Positions 49,351 to 62,500 of a stretch of DNA of 64,000 nucleotides are shown one piece after another (the stretch's first letter is position 1; every line of letters starts with the position of its first letter). Origin of the DNA: Gordionus sp. m RMFG-2023 (lineage: Eukaryota; Nematomorpha; Gordioida; Chordodea; Parachordodidae); assembly GCF_954871325.1 (NCBI RefSeq), contig NC_088778.1:27513120-27577119 (forward strand), written 5' to 3'. The notes beneath the pieces were generated by a model. The model was not told the origin of the DNA, made no database searches, and saw nothing but the letters and a program-made list of their open reading frames with translations. Position numbers and translations under genes: made by a program.

Positions 49351-50870
49351 TAACTTACTTTCCAGATAAGGAACCTGTCAAATCAATGTGGATACATTCC
49401 CAAGTTCGGGTTGGAATGTTTCAATTGTATAATGGCCCTTCTCTAGCTTCCAGTATTGATAACTCTTGCAGCAAACGAAATCTTCAACACACAATTAAGA
49501 TTTACCTAAAAAACGTAATATCTTCATAATTACATTATTCCCACTATTCCGGATGTCCTTGATAAATGAAAATCTACTCACTTTTATTTACCGAGAATAA
49601 TAATTCTGTCATTATAATATAATAACCCTTCTTCGAAAGCGATATATTATATTTAATCAAAAAAAAATTTTTTTATAATCTCCGAACAATTATTAATTTT
49701 CAACATATACCAATTGTTTTTAATTATTTCAAATATCATTCTCTCATTCACAACTTTACTTCGAGTGAAAGATTGGTCTTCGATCAAATTAATTATTTTT
49801 ATTTGGATTTCGTCATCGAATTTTTTTTTGCAAGTTTTTTTGTTACTAATTTCCCTTCCCCCAATCTGGATAAAGCGTCTGCACCTTTATTTTAATATCC
49901 TGGTCTATGAATTTTTAAGTCCTTTTCGTCAATTCACCCTACTAAACAGTTATTTGTGATTTTATTTAAATCTTTTTCACTTGAAATATATTGTTATTGT
50001 TTATGGTCGGTGAACAATATGAAATTTTCATATATACACTGATTAAATTTATAGATTGCGAATACTATAGCCGATAAATCCCAATTAATAGTGGCATAAT
50101 TTCTTAGCAGCCGAAAGTGTTCTGGGCACTCATAGAATTGGTTTCTTCTGGCTAGTAAGAAAACGATATACAATCTGGCTCCTAGATTATCATCCGAAAC
50201 GTTACATTAAATCCCGACAGAATGTCTTCTGAATAGGGAATTATTATATCTTCTTTTGATGATTTTTAACTTTATAAAAATATTTCATTTTCTTAAGAAT
50301 GCGAAAACTAACTAACATTTTTACCTTTAGTCAGTGTAAAGGCTCACAAATAATGCAAATTTTATATAAACGTTGCGGTAATTAACCATTCCAAGAAACG
50401 ATCGTAACTCTTTCAGATTTCTTATGTCGGGTGAATTCCGAATTCATCATTTATATGGCCCAGATATCTAACTGACTTCACCAATTTTTTAACAGGCAGT
50501 ATTCGTCCAGTCTTGTTAAATCGTCTTAATATTTCTTGTAAATTATTTATGTGATCAAAATTAATTTCTCCAGAAATAATTACATCATTTTTAAAAAAAA
50601 GGTTTTAAAGCGTTGAAATATTATCGGTGCGCTAGTTAACTCAATGGAATTCTTGGGTATCAGTAATAACCGTCATGAATCAAAATTACTAGAAGGTTCC
50701 TACATTTTGGACTAAGTCCGAATTATAAAAAAGTGTCCCCTAAATCTATTTTAGGAAATATTTTATCCCCAGAGATCCTATTAGTCAGGTCGACGAAAGT
50801 TGAATAAATGACTACATGATAGATCTCAAACGATTTCTATAACCCATTTATTTTTTGTACCTCATGATAT
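49350..50870 (-). mobile_element. Ty3/gypsy retrotransposon fossil 3 (pol fragment)
   Basis: An old gypsy-family pol remnant on the - strand. Reading from high to low coordinates: an RT start region with LTNRISGDKIFPKIDLGDTF-like sequence (about 50.7-50.85 kb), the later RT with VRYLGHINDEFGIHPT (about 50.4-50.6 kb), RNase H with FTDHK and GADALSRLGE (about 49.85-50.2 kb), and the integrase start region with WECIHIDLTG (about 49.4 kb). It is heavily broken, with no LTRs or gag found. It abuts the palindromic oxidase pseudogene. Confidence 0.8.
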
Positions 50871-50980
50871 TAAATACTTCAAAATATAAAATTAGACCTA
50901 ATTTTTTAAATATTATGATATTATTACCCTAAATATGGATTATTAAAAGTTTTGAGGTTATCTTCCTTTTATATTTTTCA

Positions 50981-51140
50981 ACAGAGTTGCCTCTGAAGAT
51001 TACTATTTAGAAGATAAGTTAATCAAAAAAGATATTGTCAATGAAGTACCTGTCTATGCTTTGCAAGATAAAAATATTTGGCCATCGTCTAATTAATTTA
51101 ATCCGGGTAGATTTGATCTAAAATAACTAGTGAATTATAA
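50981..51140 (+). pseudogene. P450 exon 4 fragment
   Basis: The + frame reads [33 protein letters not shown], and later FNPGRFDL. This matches the second half of exon 4 of the complete P450 (residues 438-484), with a stop and small losses. The DNA after it (51230-51370) weakly resembles the start of intron 4 at 28875-29000. The exon half carrying the ExxR helix is missing. Confidence 0.85.
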
Positions 51141-52374
51141 CTTATAATATCCTTTAAAAAATATATAATTTCATCAGTATATAATAAATAATATCAATAA
51201 AAATTATAATTTTTTACCTAATAAAATAATAGAATAAGAATAATAGTGACCTCTGGTTTTATAAATAAATAGCTGCAGATTGCTTTAGCTAAATAGACCT
51301 GTATAGGGTCTATGGTAAATATTGTGTCCATGTACTGTCTACGGTTTGCAGGCTCAGAAATCAAAGCCTTTTCGTTTCTTCCATTTGTGGCTGCATATGG
51401 ACTTTCTGGTTTACACAATTTTACTAGCAGTCCTTTTTGTTATATTTAGACTTATTTGTACTCACAAATATTTTTAAAAATTATTTAAAATTATTTTAAG
51501 CCGTGAACTTTCTTTATACAACCACTAAAAATATTCTTTAAATAGCAATTATTAAAATTAATAAAATCCTGCGGCTATTACAAAAATAGTAAAATTTTCG
51601 CGAAATTGTATATTTTTATAGTTAATATTAGAAACACACGATGGCAAGCTTTTATATTTTTAAATTTACATTACTATATTCTAATTTATGAAAAAAATTT
51701 CTGTTATATGATAAATGTTTAAATATAATTAGGCATTAGTACAAGAATAATATTATTCACAAGAGACAAAAAATAGCATATTAAAATTATTTATCTTTGA
51801 TGATTGTCACAATTTTAAAAACCAAATACTTTATAATATGGGGGTCAATAAAATATCATTTTTTTGTACAAGAAAAAAAAATTTATAAGTTAAGAAAATT
51901 TGAAATTTAAAAATAGGAATTTAAAATTGTGTATTCTTCAAATCAGGGTAATTAGAATGTAAAATAAATTGGTTCATAACATGAGAATTTTTTTAAAAAA
52001 GGGGGAGAAGGGATGCAAAGCGTTTGTAGTTTTTAATAATATCTGCGTTTTCTAGTATATTTTTTATAATATCTATAATTGGATAAAAGATATAAACTTA
52101 TAAAAAAAAATTTCATGTTAGATCAGAAAAATTAACCATTCTTTTATTGGGATATTTAAATTACAAAATTTATTCGCATTCCGTAAAATAATAATAAAAA
52201 ATAGAAACATTTCTTAATTCTAACTGAAAACTGATAAAAGATTCAACAAAAGTCAATGCATATCTTTCCTGGACTCTTAAAAGAAGTCCATTCATAACAC
52301 TTGCCTCATCATTATCCATGAGCAAAAAAAATAGCATTTATAGAATTGTTATTTAGAGAATTTATTATTAAACT
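51141..52374. other. AT-rich intergenic stretch
   Basis: Apart from the faint P450 intron resemblance at 51230-51430, nothing recognisable. The - strand frame at 51218-51418 runs antisense to that intron relic and is not taken as a gene. Confidence 0.4.
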
Positions 52375-53450
52375 ACTCAGATCCAAATCCCCACAATTTC
52401 AAAATCACCTCCAAGGAGGAGCTAACACGTCTAGGTTCCCTAGTAGGCGTATTCACTTCAATCAGTGCCTTCCTCCAGTCTACTCTTGTTATTTTTCTTA
52501 AAGCTTGGTGACTTCTTGACTTGCTAACCTCGTATAAATTATTATTCCTCCTAAAAAAAATTCCTTAACATTTCACGCATCCTTTATGCTCTGCGATCAA
52601 CGACTATTTTTAAATTTCCTATCCCTCTCAGAATTTATGGAATAAAAGATCTAACAGAAAATATCTTGAATCTAAAATTCAATAAAACAGCATGGGCTCC
52701 AGCTTTTTTACCCACCAAAAGGAGGGGCTTGGGCCAAGAAAAATTTGTAGCATGCTACATTCAATGCCAAACATTCTCATAACAGGCCGTTCTCTCTTCA
52801 CTTTTTTACTTAATGGATCTGGAGAAGTTTTAGAAAGTTATTCATTCAAAAATTTTAACTCCAACAAACCAGCAATAAGTTAACCCACGCAATAGGAATT
52901 CTTCAAAATTGTTCAGCACATCTGCTCTGACTGCAGAATCCCCAAAGACAACAAAGGAGGACACAGTTAACATTGCAGATCGGGCAAAGATCGAATCCTC
53001 GGGCATACCTATTGCAATTCCTTGATCCAGCGAGCTTTGAAATTAGCCCAAACACCCGCTATACTTGAACCACCAGGACTTTTTTGATAAAAAGCGGCTT
53101 GACGAAATCACTTTGATGCCATGGAAACGGGCAAATTTCTGGTTTAGAACTATTCTTGTAGATCCATTTGCCTTATCTAACCAAACTTCAAACTTACTCG
53201 AACAAAAAGAACAGCTTAAAGTTTTAAATATTCGGAAATATCAGAATATCACATCTTTATTCCATAATAGCCGCAACCTTAACTTCCTTAGGTAAGCTTG
53301 CATTATTCTTCTTCAAGGATTTACGATCTCACATCCACAAGCATACTGACGATCCTCGAGAAGACTTCATCCTCAGACAGAGACTAGCCATAGCTCTCTT
53401 TATAGCTGATTATCAAAGTTTCAATGGCAGTCTTCTCTTCACAAATTTTT
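52375..53450 (+). mobile_element. LINE family A fragment, post-RT region to C-terminus
   Basis: The best-preserved 3' part of family A in the window. In order: KEELTRLGSLVGVFTSISAF (about 52410), TKRRGLG-like sequence near 52720, the Cys/His block CSDCRIPKDNKGGHS (about 52925-52970) followed by LIQRALKLAQTPAILEPPGL, then RLDEITLMPWKRANFWF (about 53095) with ILVDPFALSNQTSN, and finally DDPREDFILRQRLAIALFIA (about 53350). Several stops and frame changes separate the blocks. It ends near 53450 without an obvious A-tail. Confidence 0.8.
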
Positions 53451-54012
53451 GTTAGACTTACTCTTCCTTCCTTATTCTTATCATTTTACACCATATTAAA
53501 CCTTTATATTATTTAATTTGGGTTTTTTCTTTCCCATATATAAATTTTGTGTTGTCTACAAATGTTATATAAATGTATATAATGTTATTATGATATTTTT
53601 ATATTATGAAAGCAATAAAAAATATATATAATACATATATTATTTTTTTTAAATAAAAATACAAAGCATCTAGGGAAGTGATGCAATTATTCTTTGTACC
53701 ATATAAAAAATATAGTTTCTAAATAGTTAATTACCGTGATTTCGATGTAAAGATTACGGAGCATCTCTGCCTGGGGATTAAATAAAGCATTGGATAACCT
53801 TGATACATGGTCATTTAACTTATATCTAATCCCATCATTTTAAAAATAAAGTTTTAATTTTATTATGAAGCCAGTTTTGGTTCTTTGATATTGCGTTCAT
53901 CGTCACCATCATGGTAAGTTGATTATCGGAATGATTATAAAGGTTGTTATTTTAATAATAATAATAAATATCCGTCTCTTATTATAAAAGATAGCTAATA
54001 ACCTGTCAAGAA
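53451..54012. other. AT-rich intergenic stretch
   Basis: No coding sequence or repeat recognised. Confidence 0.4.
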
Positions 54013-55413
54013 TGACGGGGTTGAGGGGTAATTATTTGTGTATATGGTACTAAATATATTTTATATTAAAATTTAGGAGAAAAAGAGGTGAAATTGTTGC
54101 AATGTAACCCGTGAGCATTAAGGGTATTAGAAATATCAAAATTTAAATTTGTGATAGGAATCATATTGGGTAAAAAAATAGAGATTCTTCAAAATTTTTG
54201 AATTTTAAATATTAGCTAGACATTGGCCTCAAAATTTTGTTTTACAGCTAGACCTGATTTAAAAAACTACGTCCCATGCAACTTTCCCAAAATTTTGCCA
54301 TTTATTTCTATTGTAATTTAATAATAATGTCTTAACTTTATATTTAGAATAAAATTGAAATTTGTGATAGAAATCATTTTTAATAAAATTGAAAATAGAG
54401 ATGTTTGGAAATTTTTTAATTTGAAATATGGGGTAGACATTGGCCAAAAATTTTTTTTTTGCAGACATAGCCAGGCCTGATCAAAAAACGAAATCACATG
54501 CAACTTTCATAAAATTTTGCCATTTATTTCTATTGTAATTTAATAACAATGTCTTAAATTTAATTTTTATATTCCATTTATTTCTATTGTAATTTAATAA
54601 AAATATCTTAAATTTGATTTTATAATTAGAATAAAATTTAAGTTTGTGATAGAAATCATTGGGTAAAATTTAAAATAGATATGCTTGAAAATTTCTTAAT
54701 TTTAAATATGGACTAGACATTGGCCTGAAATTTTTATCCTTAAACCTGGCCAACCCATAATAATTTTGTAATTTTTTCCCAAGCCTGGAGATAGGTAAAT
54801 CTCTGAAAACCCTATAGGAAAATTTTCTCAAGCCCGCCAAAGACCATTATAATTTTGTTAGTTTAGAACTGAAATAAAATATATAAAAGTCATAATTCAT
54901 TTAAAGATAAAATCAGAATATGAAAGTTGCATGGGCTTAGTTTTTTAATCAGGCCTGGCGATTTCTGCAAAAAAAAAATTTTAGGCCAATGTCTAGCCCA
55001 TATTTAAAATAAAAAATTTTCGAGCATTTCTATTTTATATTTTACACAATATGATTTCTATCACAAATCAAGACATTTTTATTAAATTATAATAAAAATA
55101 AATGGCAAAATTTTATGAAAGTTACATAGGACTTGGTTTTTTGATCAGGCCTGGCTATGTCTGCAAAAAAAAATTTTCAGGCCAATGCATAACCCATATT
55201 TAAAATTCAAAAATCTTAAAGCATCTCTTTTTTAAATTTTATCCAATATGATTTCCATCACAAATTTAAAATATTTCTAATACATGCTCACAGTATACAT
55301 TGCAACAATTTTACCTCTTTCTCTCCTAAATTTTAATATTTATATAAAATTTATTAATAAAGTATATTTAGTACTATACACACAAACTATATAATTACCC
55401 TTCAACCCCGTCA
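54013..55413. mobile_element. Foldback element with long inverted repeats
   Basis: The left end TGACGGGGTTGAGGGGTAAT (54013) and the complement of the right end (55413) share that sequence. The two sides remain complementary for several hundred bases, including TTTAGGAGA.AAAGAGGT, ATTGTTGCAATGTA and TTTGTGAT.G.AATCAT. Each arm also holds direct repeats of about 170 bp containing CATGCAACTTTC.., TTTTGCCATTTATTTC and GACATTGGCC. No transposase is present. A target-site duplication could not be fixed. The structure is that of a foldback-type non-autonomous DNA element of about 1.4 kb. Confidence 0.75.
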
Positions 55414-55506
55414 GCTAGTATGGTAATAAACCGCAGAATTTTAAAAATATCAGCTATTAATTAATATATATATAATTAATATTTTAAATTTAATTATATT
55501 CAAGTT

Positions 55507-55572
55507 GGTGCATGCTTAAAACTTACGACTTTGAAACGGGAGGCTTGTGTTCGATTCTCGTAGAGAGTAAAA
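55507..55572 (+). mobile_element. tRNA-like SINE fragment
   Basis: TTGGTGCATGC fits an A box and TGTTCGATTCTC fits a B box about 40 bp downstream. The unit does not form a full cloverleaf and has no clear body or tail, so a tRNA-derived SINE head is more likely than a tRNA gene. Confidence 0.4.
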
Positions 55573-56566
55573 ATATATCATTACACTTTATAGACTCCTT
55601 AAATTTTAAATACATTAGGAAGATACGAAAACGATCATGTTTTGATTATGGAAATTATATATATTAGATATTACAAAAACTATAAAATAAAAAAATTCGA
55701 TTGAACTATTTCGTAAGCAAATTTATACAAATATTTCAATATAATTAAAAATTGCATATATATAAAAAATGAAAGAATGGATAGAAATGGAGCTTTAAAC
55801 TTTATAAAATATTTTATAGTTAAAATTTATTATGATTAATTATAAAATGTTGAGAATGTGCCAAAATATTCTTAAAAAAATGAAAAACTAAAAAATAAAT
55901 AAAAAATTCGCGCCTGGCCTGAAAATATAAAACCCGGACTTGGCCAAAAAAAATTAATTTTTTTAATCCGGGCCGGGCCGTGCAAATGCTACCTCTACAG
56001 GTGTTTGATAAATATAAAATATAAGTATATTACAAAGCGGATTGGATATTTTATTTAATAGTGCAGTTTGTAAATTTTCTATAAAAAAATATTGCATTTT
56101 TTTCCAAGGACGAATAAGTATTGACCTTTAAATTTTATATCGGTAAATTATCAAAATTAAATGTAAACATAATTAACTAATAAGCCTTCTTTTTATGCGT
56201 AGAAATTAATATGGCATAGTTATAGTTGCTTTATTTATAAAAAAATAAAATATCTTGGCCTGAGGGGAAGCATTAAGACCAATTTGAAAATCATTATAAA
56301 AATATAATGACATTTCTTTACCAATTAAGTGAAATAGTGTAAATTAATTTATAACAGAAATATAATATTTCAGAAAAAAAAATGAATGTTTAGATAACGA
56401 TTTAAGTAAAATTTTATTTCCAAATTCAATATTAAAAATATTACAATAAAATTTTGATGCTATATATCTATTTTAAAAAAATATATATATTTAAAAGAAG
56501 AAAAAATTGATTATAAATATTATAAAAAATAATATTTTTAAAACACAAAAATCAAAGAATATAGTA
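55573..56566. other. Upstream flank of the second P450, with a GC-rich repeat
   Basis: 55905-55990 holds CGCCTGGCCTG, ACCCGGACTTGGCC and CCGGGCCGGGCCGTGC between A/T tracts, another member of the scattered GGCCCGG-type repeat. About 56050-56330 weakly resembles 16020-16100. No promoter element can be singled out. Confidence 0.5.
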
Positions 56567-59500
56567 ATGTTTGACATCCTCGATTCTTTAACCATTAATC
56601 ATCTAACACTTATTTACAGCCTCATTTCGGTATCGTTAATTATCTACGGCTTAATTCCAGTGATAAAATTATTCCGCTGCGGTTATAACCATCCCTTTTC
56701 TTTACCATTCTTTGGTACCATCTTATGGATATATTTTAAGGGCTTAAAATGTCAAATAGACTGGAACCGTAAATATGGACAATTTTATGCCGTGGCACAA
56801 GGCCAAACGTTGGTTTTGGTGATAAGCAATCCTAATTACCTCAAAGAAATATTGGTTAAAAGCTTTTCCAATTTTTCTAATCGGAGAATTATTCCAATCC
56901 CTAATAAATATTTAGATAAATCAGTGTTTATGACGAGAGATGAAGAATGGCGCCTGGAGAGGAGACTCATATTACCTACTTTTACTTCTCACAAAATGAA
57001 GCACAACATGTTTCCGCTGATTTCAAGATGCGCTTCTAGAATGATCGATCACCTAAAAGACTCGATAAATAGCGATCTTAACCCTATCCATAATAAGAAT
57101 GATGATCAAGAAATTGTAGTTGTCGATACCAAAGACATTTTTGGGTGTTACACTATGGATGTAATAGCTTCGACCGCTTTTGGATTGGATCTGGATTCAC
57201 ACAAAGAAAATAATCATGCTTTTGTCAGGTATCTCATATCTATTAAAATATATTTAGGGGACCCAATCTAGTTTGTGCATGTAGATTGGTTCATTTTTTT
57301 TAAATTTTTATCTGTAAAATAGAAAGATTTTAACTTTATTATCTTTTTATAATTTAATGATAATTTTAATTTTCAACAATCAGTGTCGAGCTAAATATTT
57401 TGAAACTTGGCTATTGTTATAAATTTTAAAAATTGAATCATAGAATGATGTATAACATTCAGTCACTTTCATTTCAAGGCGAATTTATATCTTGTTAAAA
57501 AATATTTCACTACTATATAAAAAAAATATAATAGGTTTTAAATTATTCACTAATTATAATAATTATTAATCAAATCACACATATATATACTCTACTATAT
57601 AAGGGCCGGAGTGGCCATAGAACCAAGTTGACATTTAGTAGCCCACGAGGCGACGAGAAAATGTCGAATTTTAAGCCAGATCAGAAAAAAATTTTCATAT
57701 ATTTTTTTTTAAATGTCCTATTCTATATTTTTTATAAGTATAGAATATTATATCAATATATTCTTCAAGGATTATCACCTAGATATTGTTATTTTTTGTT
57801 TCAAAATAAAAGGCTTGTGCAATTAGATGAAAGTCAAGTTATGAGATTAATTTACATTTTTATACATTATTAGTTTATTATAGAAATATAATTCTATTTG
57901 CTTTTGACTTATTTATTTATTTTATTTTCAATTTCATATAATCACATCATTTAAAAATAATTATATATATTAAAACTTATATAATATAAAAAAAACTTTT
58001 AGTTAAAACGAAAGATAGAAATAGCCATTGTTAAGACATTATTAATTCAATTCCCTTTGATTATTAGTTCTTCCTCATAAAAATATCTTTCCCCTTTTTT
58101 ATATAATATAACATTAATAACTTTCAAATGTGATTACTAATATTATTATTATTATATCTAATGTGAATATTGTTATATAAATGATTTTTTTTAGTGTTTG
58201 CAGTGGTCCGGATAAGTTCGGTTTCATCTAACTATTGGGTCCGATGAGACGGTCGGTCTAACATCACGATGCATTGGCCCATTCCAGTCAAACCGAAAAC
58301 CGATTAAAACAAATTTAAGTTTACTATGAATTGTTTAGTTAATGTACATGTACATGAACACATAAAACATGATTATTTACCTAACACTTTATAATATCTC
58401 ATTCATCGTTTACTTTTTATATATTCTTCCATTTCATTTATTCGTCAAGTAATTTAATTTAGTAGGTAATATTATACTTTTATTTTTATAAATGGAAATG
58501 GAAATTGAAGTCATATAAGATGATAATATTATTAACTACCAACCTCTTCTGGGGGTGAAAGAATAACTATTGATTTAGAAAATAGTATTAGTAGTGCAAA
58601 TGAAATAAATAGATCAAATTCAAATTTGAAAGATGTTAAAGTATTATGTAAATTTTTAAGAAAGGACAATTCTGGGAAAACATGTAAAATATGTCTTCTT
58701 CAAGCATAAGTAAATTATGCATATATTTGTGATCTGCATCGGGCCTACCGAATTTTTTTTTAAAAAGTTTTGCCCAGCCCGAACTCGATATATTTTTAAA
58801 AAGTTTTGCCAGCCGGAACTATTTTTTATAAAATTTACCCAACCGGCCCGGGCATAATTACTCAAAATAAAAGATATATGTTATATGGGTTCTAGTTTCT
58901 ATAAATTAAATCAAATATTTTTTTTTACATAATTCAACATATCGATAAATTTAGATATATATAAAAAAATTACCAAGGCCCGACCCGGCCCAAATTCTCT
59001 TAAAAAATATTAGGCCCGACTCAACCCGAACCAAAATTTTTTTTAAAAAAAGGTCCCGCCCAGGTACGTGCCGGGTCTACATTTTCAGATCTCTAGCATA
59101 TATATCAAATTGATAGTTCAAAATTTTAAATATATAAATAAAAAATTCATCAAATAAACCTACATATAGTTATGATTAGGGCTAGGAACTAATATCAAAA
59201 ACCCAAGATTAAAGAAATATTATTGGTATTGGATCTAAAATATTGGTTCAAATAATATTTTCTATTTCTTGTATTGGTATTGGTTTAAATTCAAATTATT
59301 AATTAAAGGAATAGAAACTCGTAATTTTTTTTTCACTTAAGCTTACACCTTTTTCTGATGGTAAGCTCTTTCAATACTCTGTCCCCTTTATTATTCATGC
59401 TATCTGTGTCTCTTTTTATCTATGATATCCCCCACCTGAGTTCCTTATCTATTCCATTTGGATCCTCCACTGGAGTATCGCCATCATTGCGTCTTAATCT

Positions 59501-62500
59501 CACACCGAAGTAAATATCGAGAGATATCCCACCGGAGTATTCTATCGACAGATATTTCACCAGAGTATTCCTATCCGTTCCATCCATCATCCTTGAATGG
59601 CCCACGACGTCAGCTGGCCATATTTTTTTGTTGGACGTATCCTAGCACCCGGCTGTCCAAGCCTGTCGGTGACTAGGGTGGCATTTCCCAGCTCAGAAAT
59701 TCATCCCAGCATATGTCCTTACACTTCTGTCATCAAAGAAAAACTGAAATTTTTTATGTTCCTTACCAGGATTGAACCTGGGACCTTCTGCTCCAAGCAT
59801 ACATCATAAACCCACTAGGCCACAACAGGGCTGTGAACCAACTCTCAAAATTTTACTGAATTTAAATTCATTTTTAAGTTGGGAATTTAATAAGTGAGGT
59901 GAAATCAAAATTTTTTATATAATAAAAATGATTTGATGATATAATTAAAATTGGTAATTTAACACATTTCATTTTTAATAAATTTAATGCAGAATAAAAC
60001 TTTTATAGCTTAATAAAAAAAACATTTTATAGACGAGACCGGACCGGAGTAAACCGATGGTCCCACGTTTGGTCTCACTTGACTAACAATATATATTATA
60101 AGAAAAAAATAATAGAATTTTTTACAAAAAAAAATATTTTAAAATAGGAACATGTCACCCTAGAGAAAGTTAATGCTTAAAAAATTGCACCTAGAGATGG
60201 CTATTTTCAGGAGTAAACGAAGAAAAGGAAAGCTAGGATCAATAAATCAAAATTCAAGGTAAAAACAATGTAGAGCCCACAATGGTTTAATGATAAGCTT
60301 ACATTCGACCCCTACAAGTGCACTAGAATAGATATTTAATGTTAACTAAATCATTGAGAATCTGTTCAAATTTGAAACCTCAAATCTGCTCTAATATTCT
60401 CTAAAATTATAATTTATTTTATAAGTTATATATGTCAATAGTATTTATTTCTCAGATATGATTTAACTTTGCCCCAACCTCAGTATAAAACATTTTTTTA
60501 CACCAATAAAGAAAATTAAGGGCACTAAGTTTACACTTTGTAAGTGTAGATTGTACCCTAATTCAATATTCAAACTTGATGTCCAGCAGCTCAAAAAAGA
60601 CATATGAAGGTAAAAATATGAATTCAGGTAAAATTATGATAAATATCTTTAAAAAATCTGATGAGGATCAGGAAGATTCTTGTGAAGATGATCTAATAAT
60701 TTTTTCTTAAATACAGTTCATTCTTTAAGTATTTTTAACAAATTCCCTCAATGAAAATTTTTTTATTTATTAAATATAATACAACCCCTCTAACCTCTGC
60801 GCCAGTTGAGAGTGTGTTTAGCACATCGAAATCTGCGTTGAGGAATAAACGCTCTTGCTTATCTGATCAAAATTTTGAAAATTAATTGTTAAAAATTAAA
60901 AAAAAATGATTACATGAATATCTTATCTTATAATATATTTCTTTTGTGTTATTTTATTTTTATTATCTATGGGAAAAATAAATAAAAAGAAAATTTATAT
61001 AAATTTTTTATTTTTTATAACGAGTAACGCTTTCTATTTTCTTTCCGTTAGCTATAATTTTTATTTTTCATGCATATGTTGTTTAATAGATAGTTTTATT
61101 AAAAGTTAAAGCAATGCAAAAGTTTCAAGAAGAAGATAGGGTTTAGATTGAAATACAATGAAACCTTCATATAGTTAACATTAGTGTACTAGTGTTGTTA
61201 AACGTTTGAACCGATTTTTAAAAACGGTTAACTTAATATTTTGTCCGCAAAATTATTAAGCAAGCCTGAAAATTTCGATCATAGATGGCATAAAGGTTTG
61301 GCAATATTTATCTGGTTAAAATATAGTTAGCCAATTTTAAAAATTAGCTCAAATCAAGTCGTTTAACAACACTAGTTAACTACAAGGCCTCTCCTGTTAT
61401 TCTTGACCGATTGATTTTGTTACTAATAATATTCGTAATATTTTAGCTAGATATTTGTATAGTATCTTTAATTGATATTTGTATTATTTTAGTCAGAAAT
61501 CAAATTTATTTTATCTTAAAATCACATATTATGCAGGGGCATCGCTAGCCTTTACAATCTGAGGGGGCTCAACTAAAAAAAAATTTAGTGGGGCTTCGCC
61601 CCCCTTTTTTTGCTAATTTTAAACAATTATTCTGAATTATTATATTTTGCATACAAAATAATCTAAAAATATAAATAATCAAAATAAAACAAAACAAGAC
61701 ATTTCTAAAAATAATATTTTTTAATACAAAATCTATTTATTACAGTATAAAATATTTTCGATTGCTGATATAAAATAATTTTGCATCTAAAGAATTGCAA
61801 GTGATAAAAAGGTTAATTAATTCATATATATATATGCTTCAATTGATAATTGAAAAACCACATAAGGCTATATAATTCTTAGCAGGCTACATTGAAAAAA
61901 AGGTCATGAAACTAATATAACTCTCTGTTACCATTTTAGACAATGTTTTATAGAATGGACTAATGAGGAAAAATTTATAGGCCTAAATCAAATCAACAAT
62001 TCTTGAAGAAGAGAGTATAAACGACCAATCCAAATCATAAAACTATATGGTGGTTAGAGTTACCTTTTAGATGACATGATGGAAGCTAGATAAGTAATCG
62101 AGAAAATTATTGTGAGATATTAAATTTCTAAAAGATTATCTTCCATTAATGATATATAAACTACTAATCAGCTGTAGTAATAATCTTAACTTACATAACT
62201 ACAAAAATAATAGATACTGGTTAATTGGCAGTCATAGCCATGACACACACGATGTTAACTCATATCAGAATTTATTATGTTAGCTAAATTGATAAAACAA
62301 AAACACTAAAAATCTTTAGAAGAAATTATGCAAATATATTGAAGGAGTTATTTACACAGCAAGGATGCCATATTAGAAATGAAACATTTTTTAACTATAA
62401 AATAAGGACCAGAATGATATGATGAAACAATTAAGATTTTATATATTGTCGCACTCGCACCACCTTTAGTTGGTATATTATATCTTAAAATATTAGGAAT

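Noticed and set aside
57628-57873. 81-codon + strand frame in P450 intron 1
   Set aside because: Phe/Tyr-rich peptide typical of AT-rich DNA, with no recognisable domain.
58195-60095. GC-richer blocks with CAGTGGTCCGGAT at one end and GGACCGGAG near the other, considered as the ends of one transposon
   Set aside because: The two ends are not convincing inverted copies and no target-site duplication could be found.
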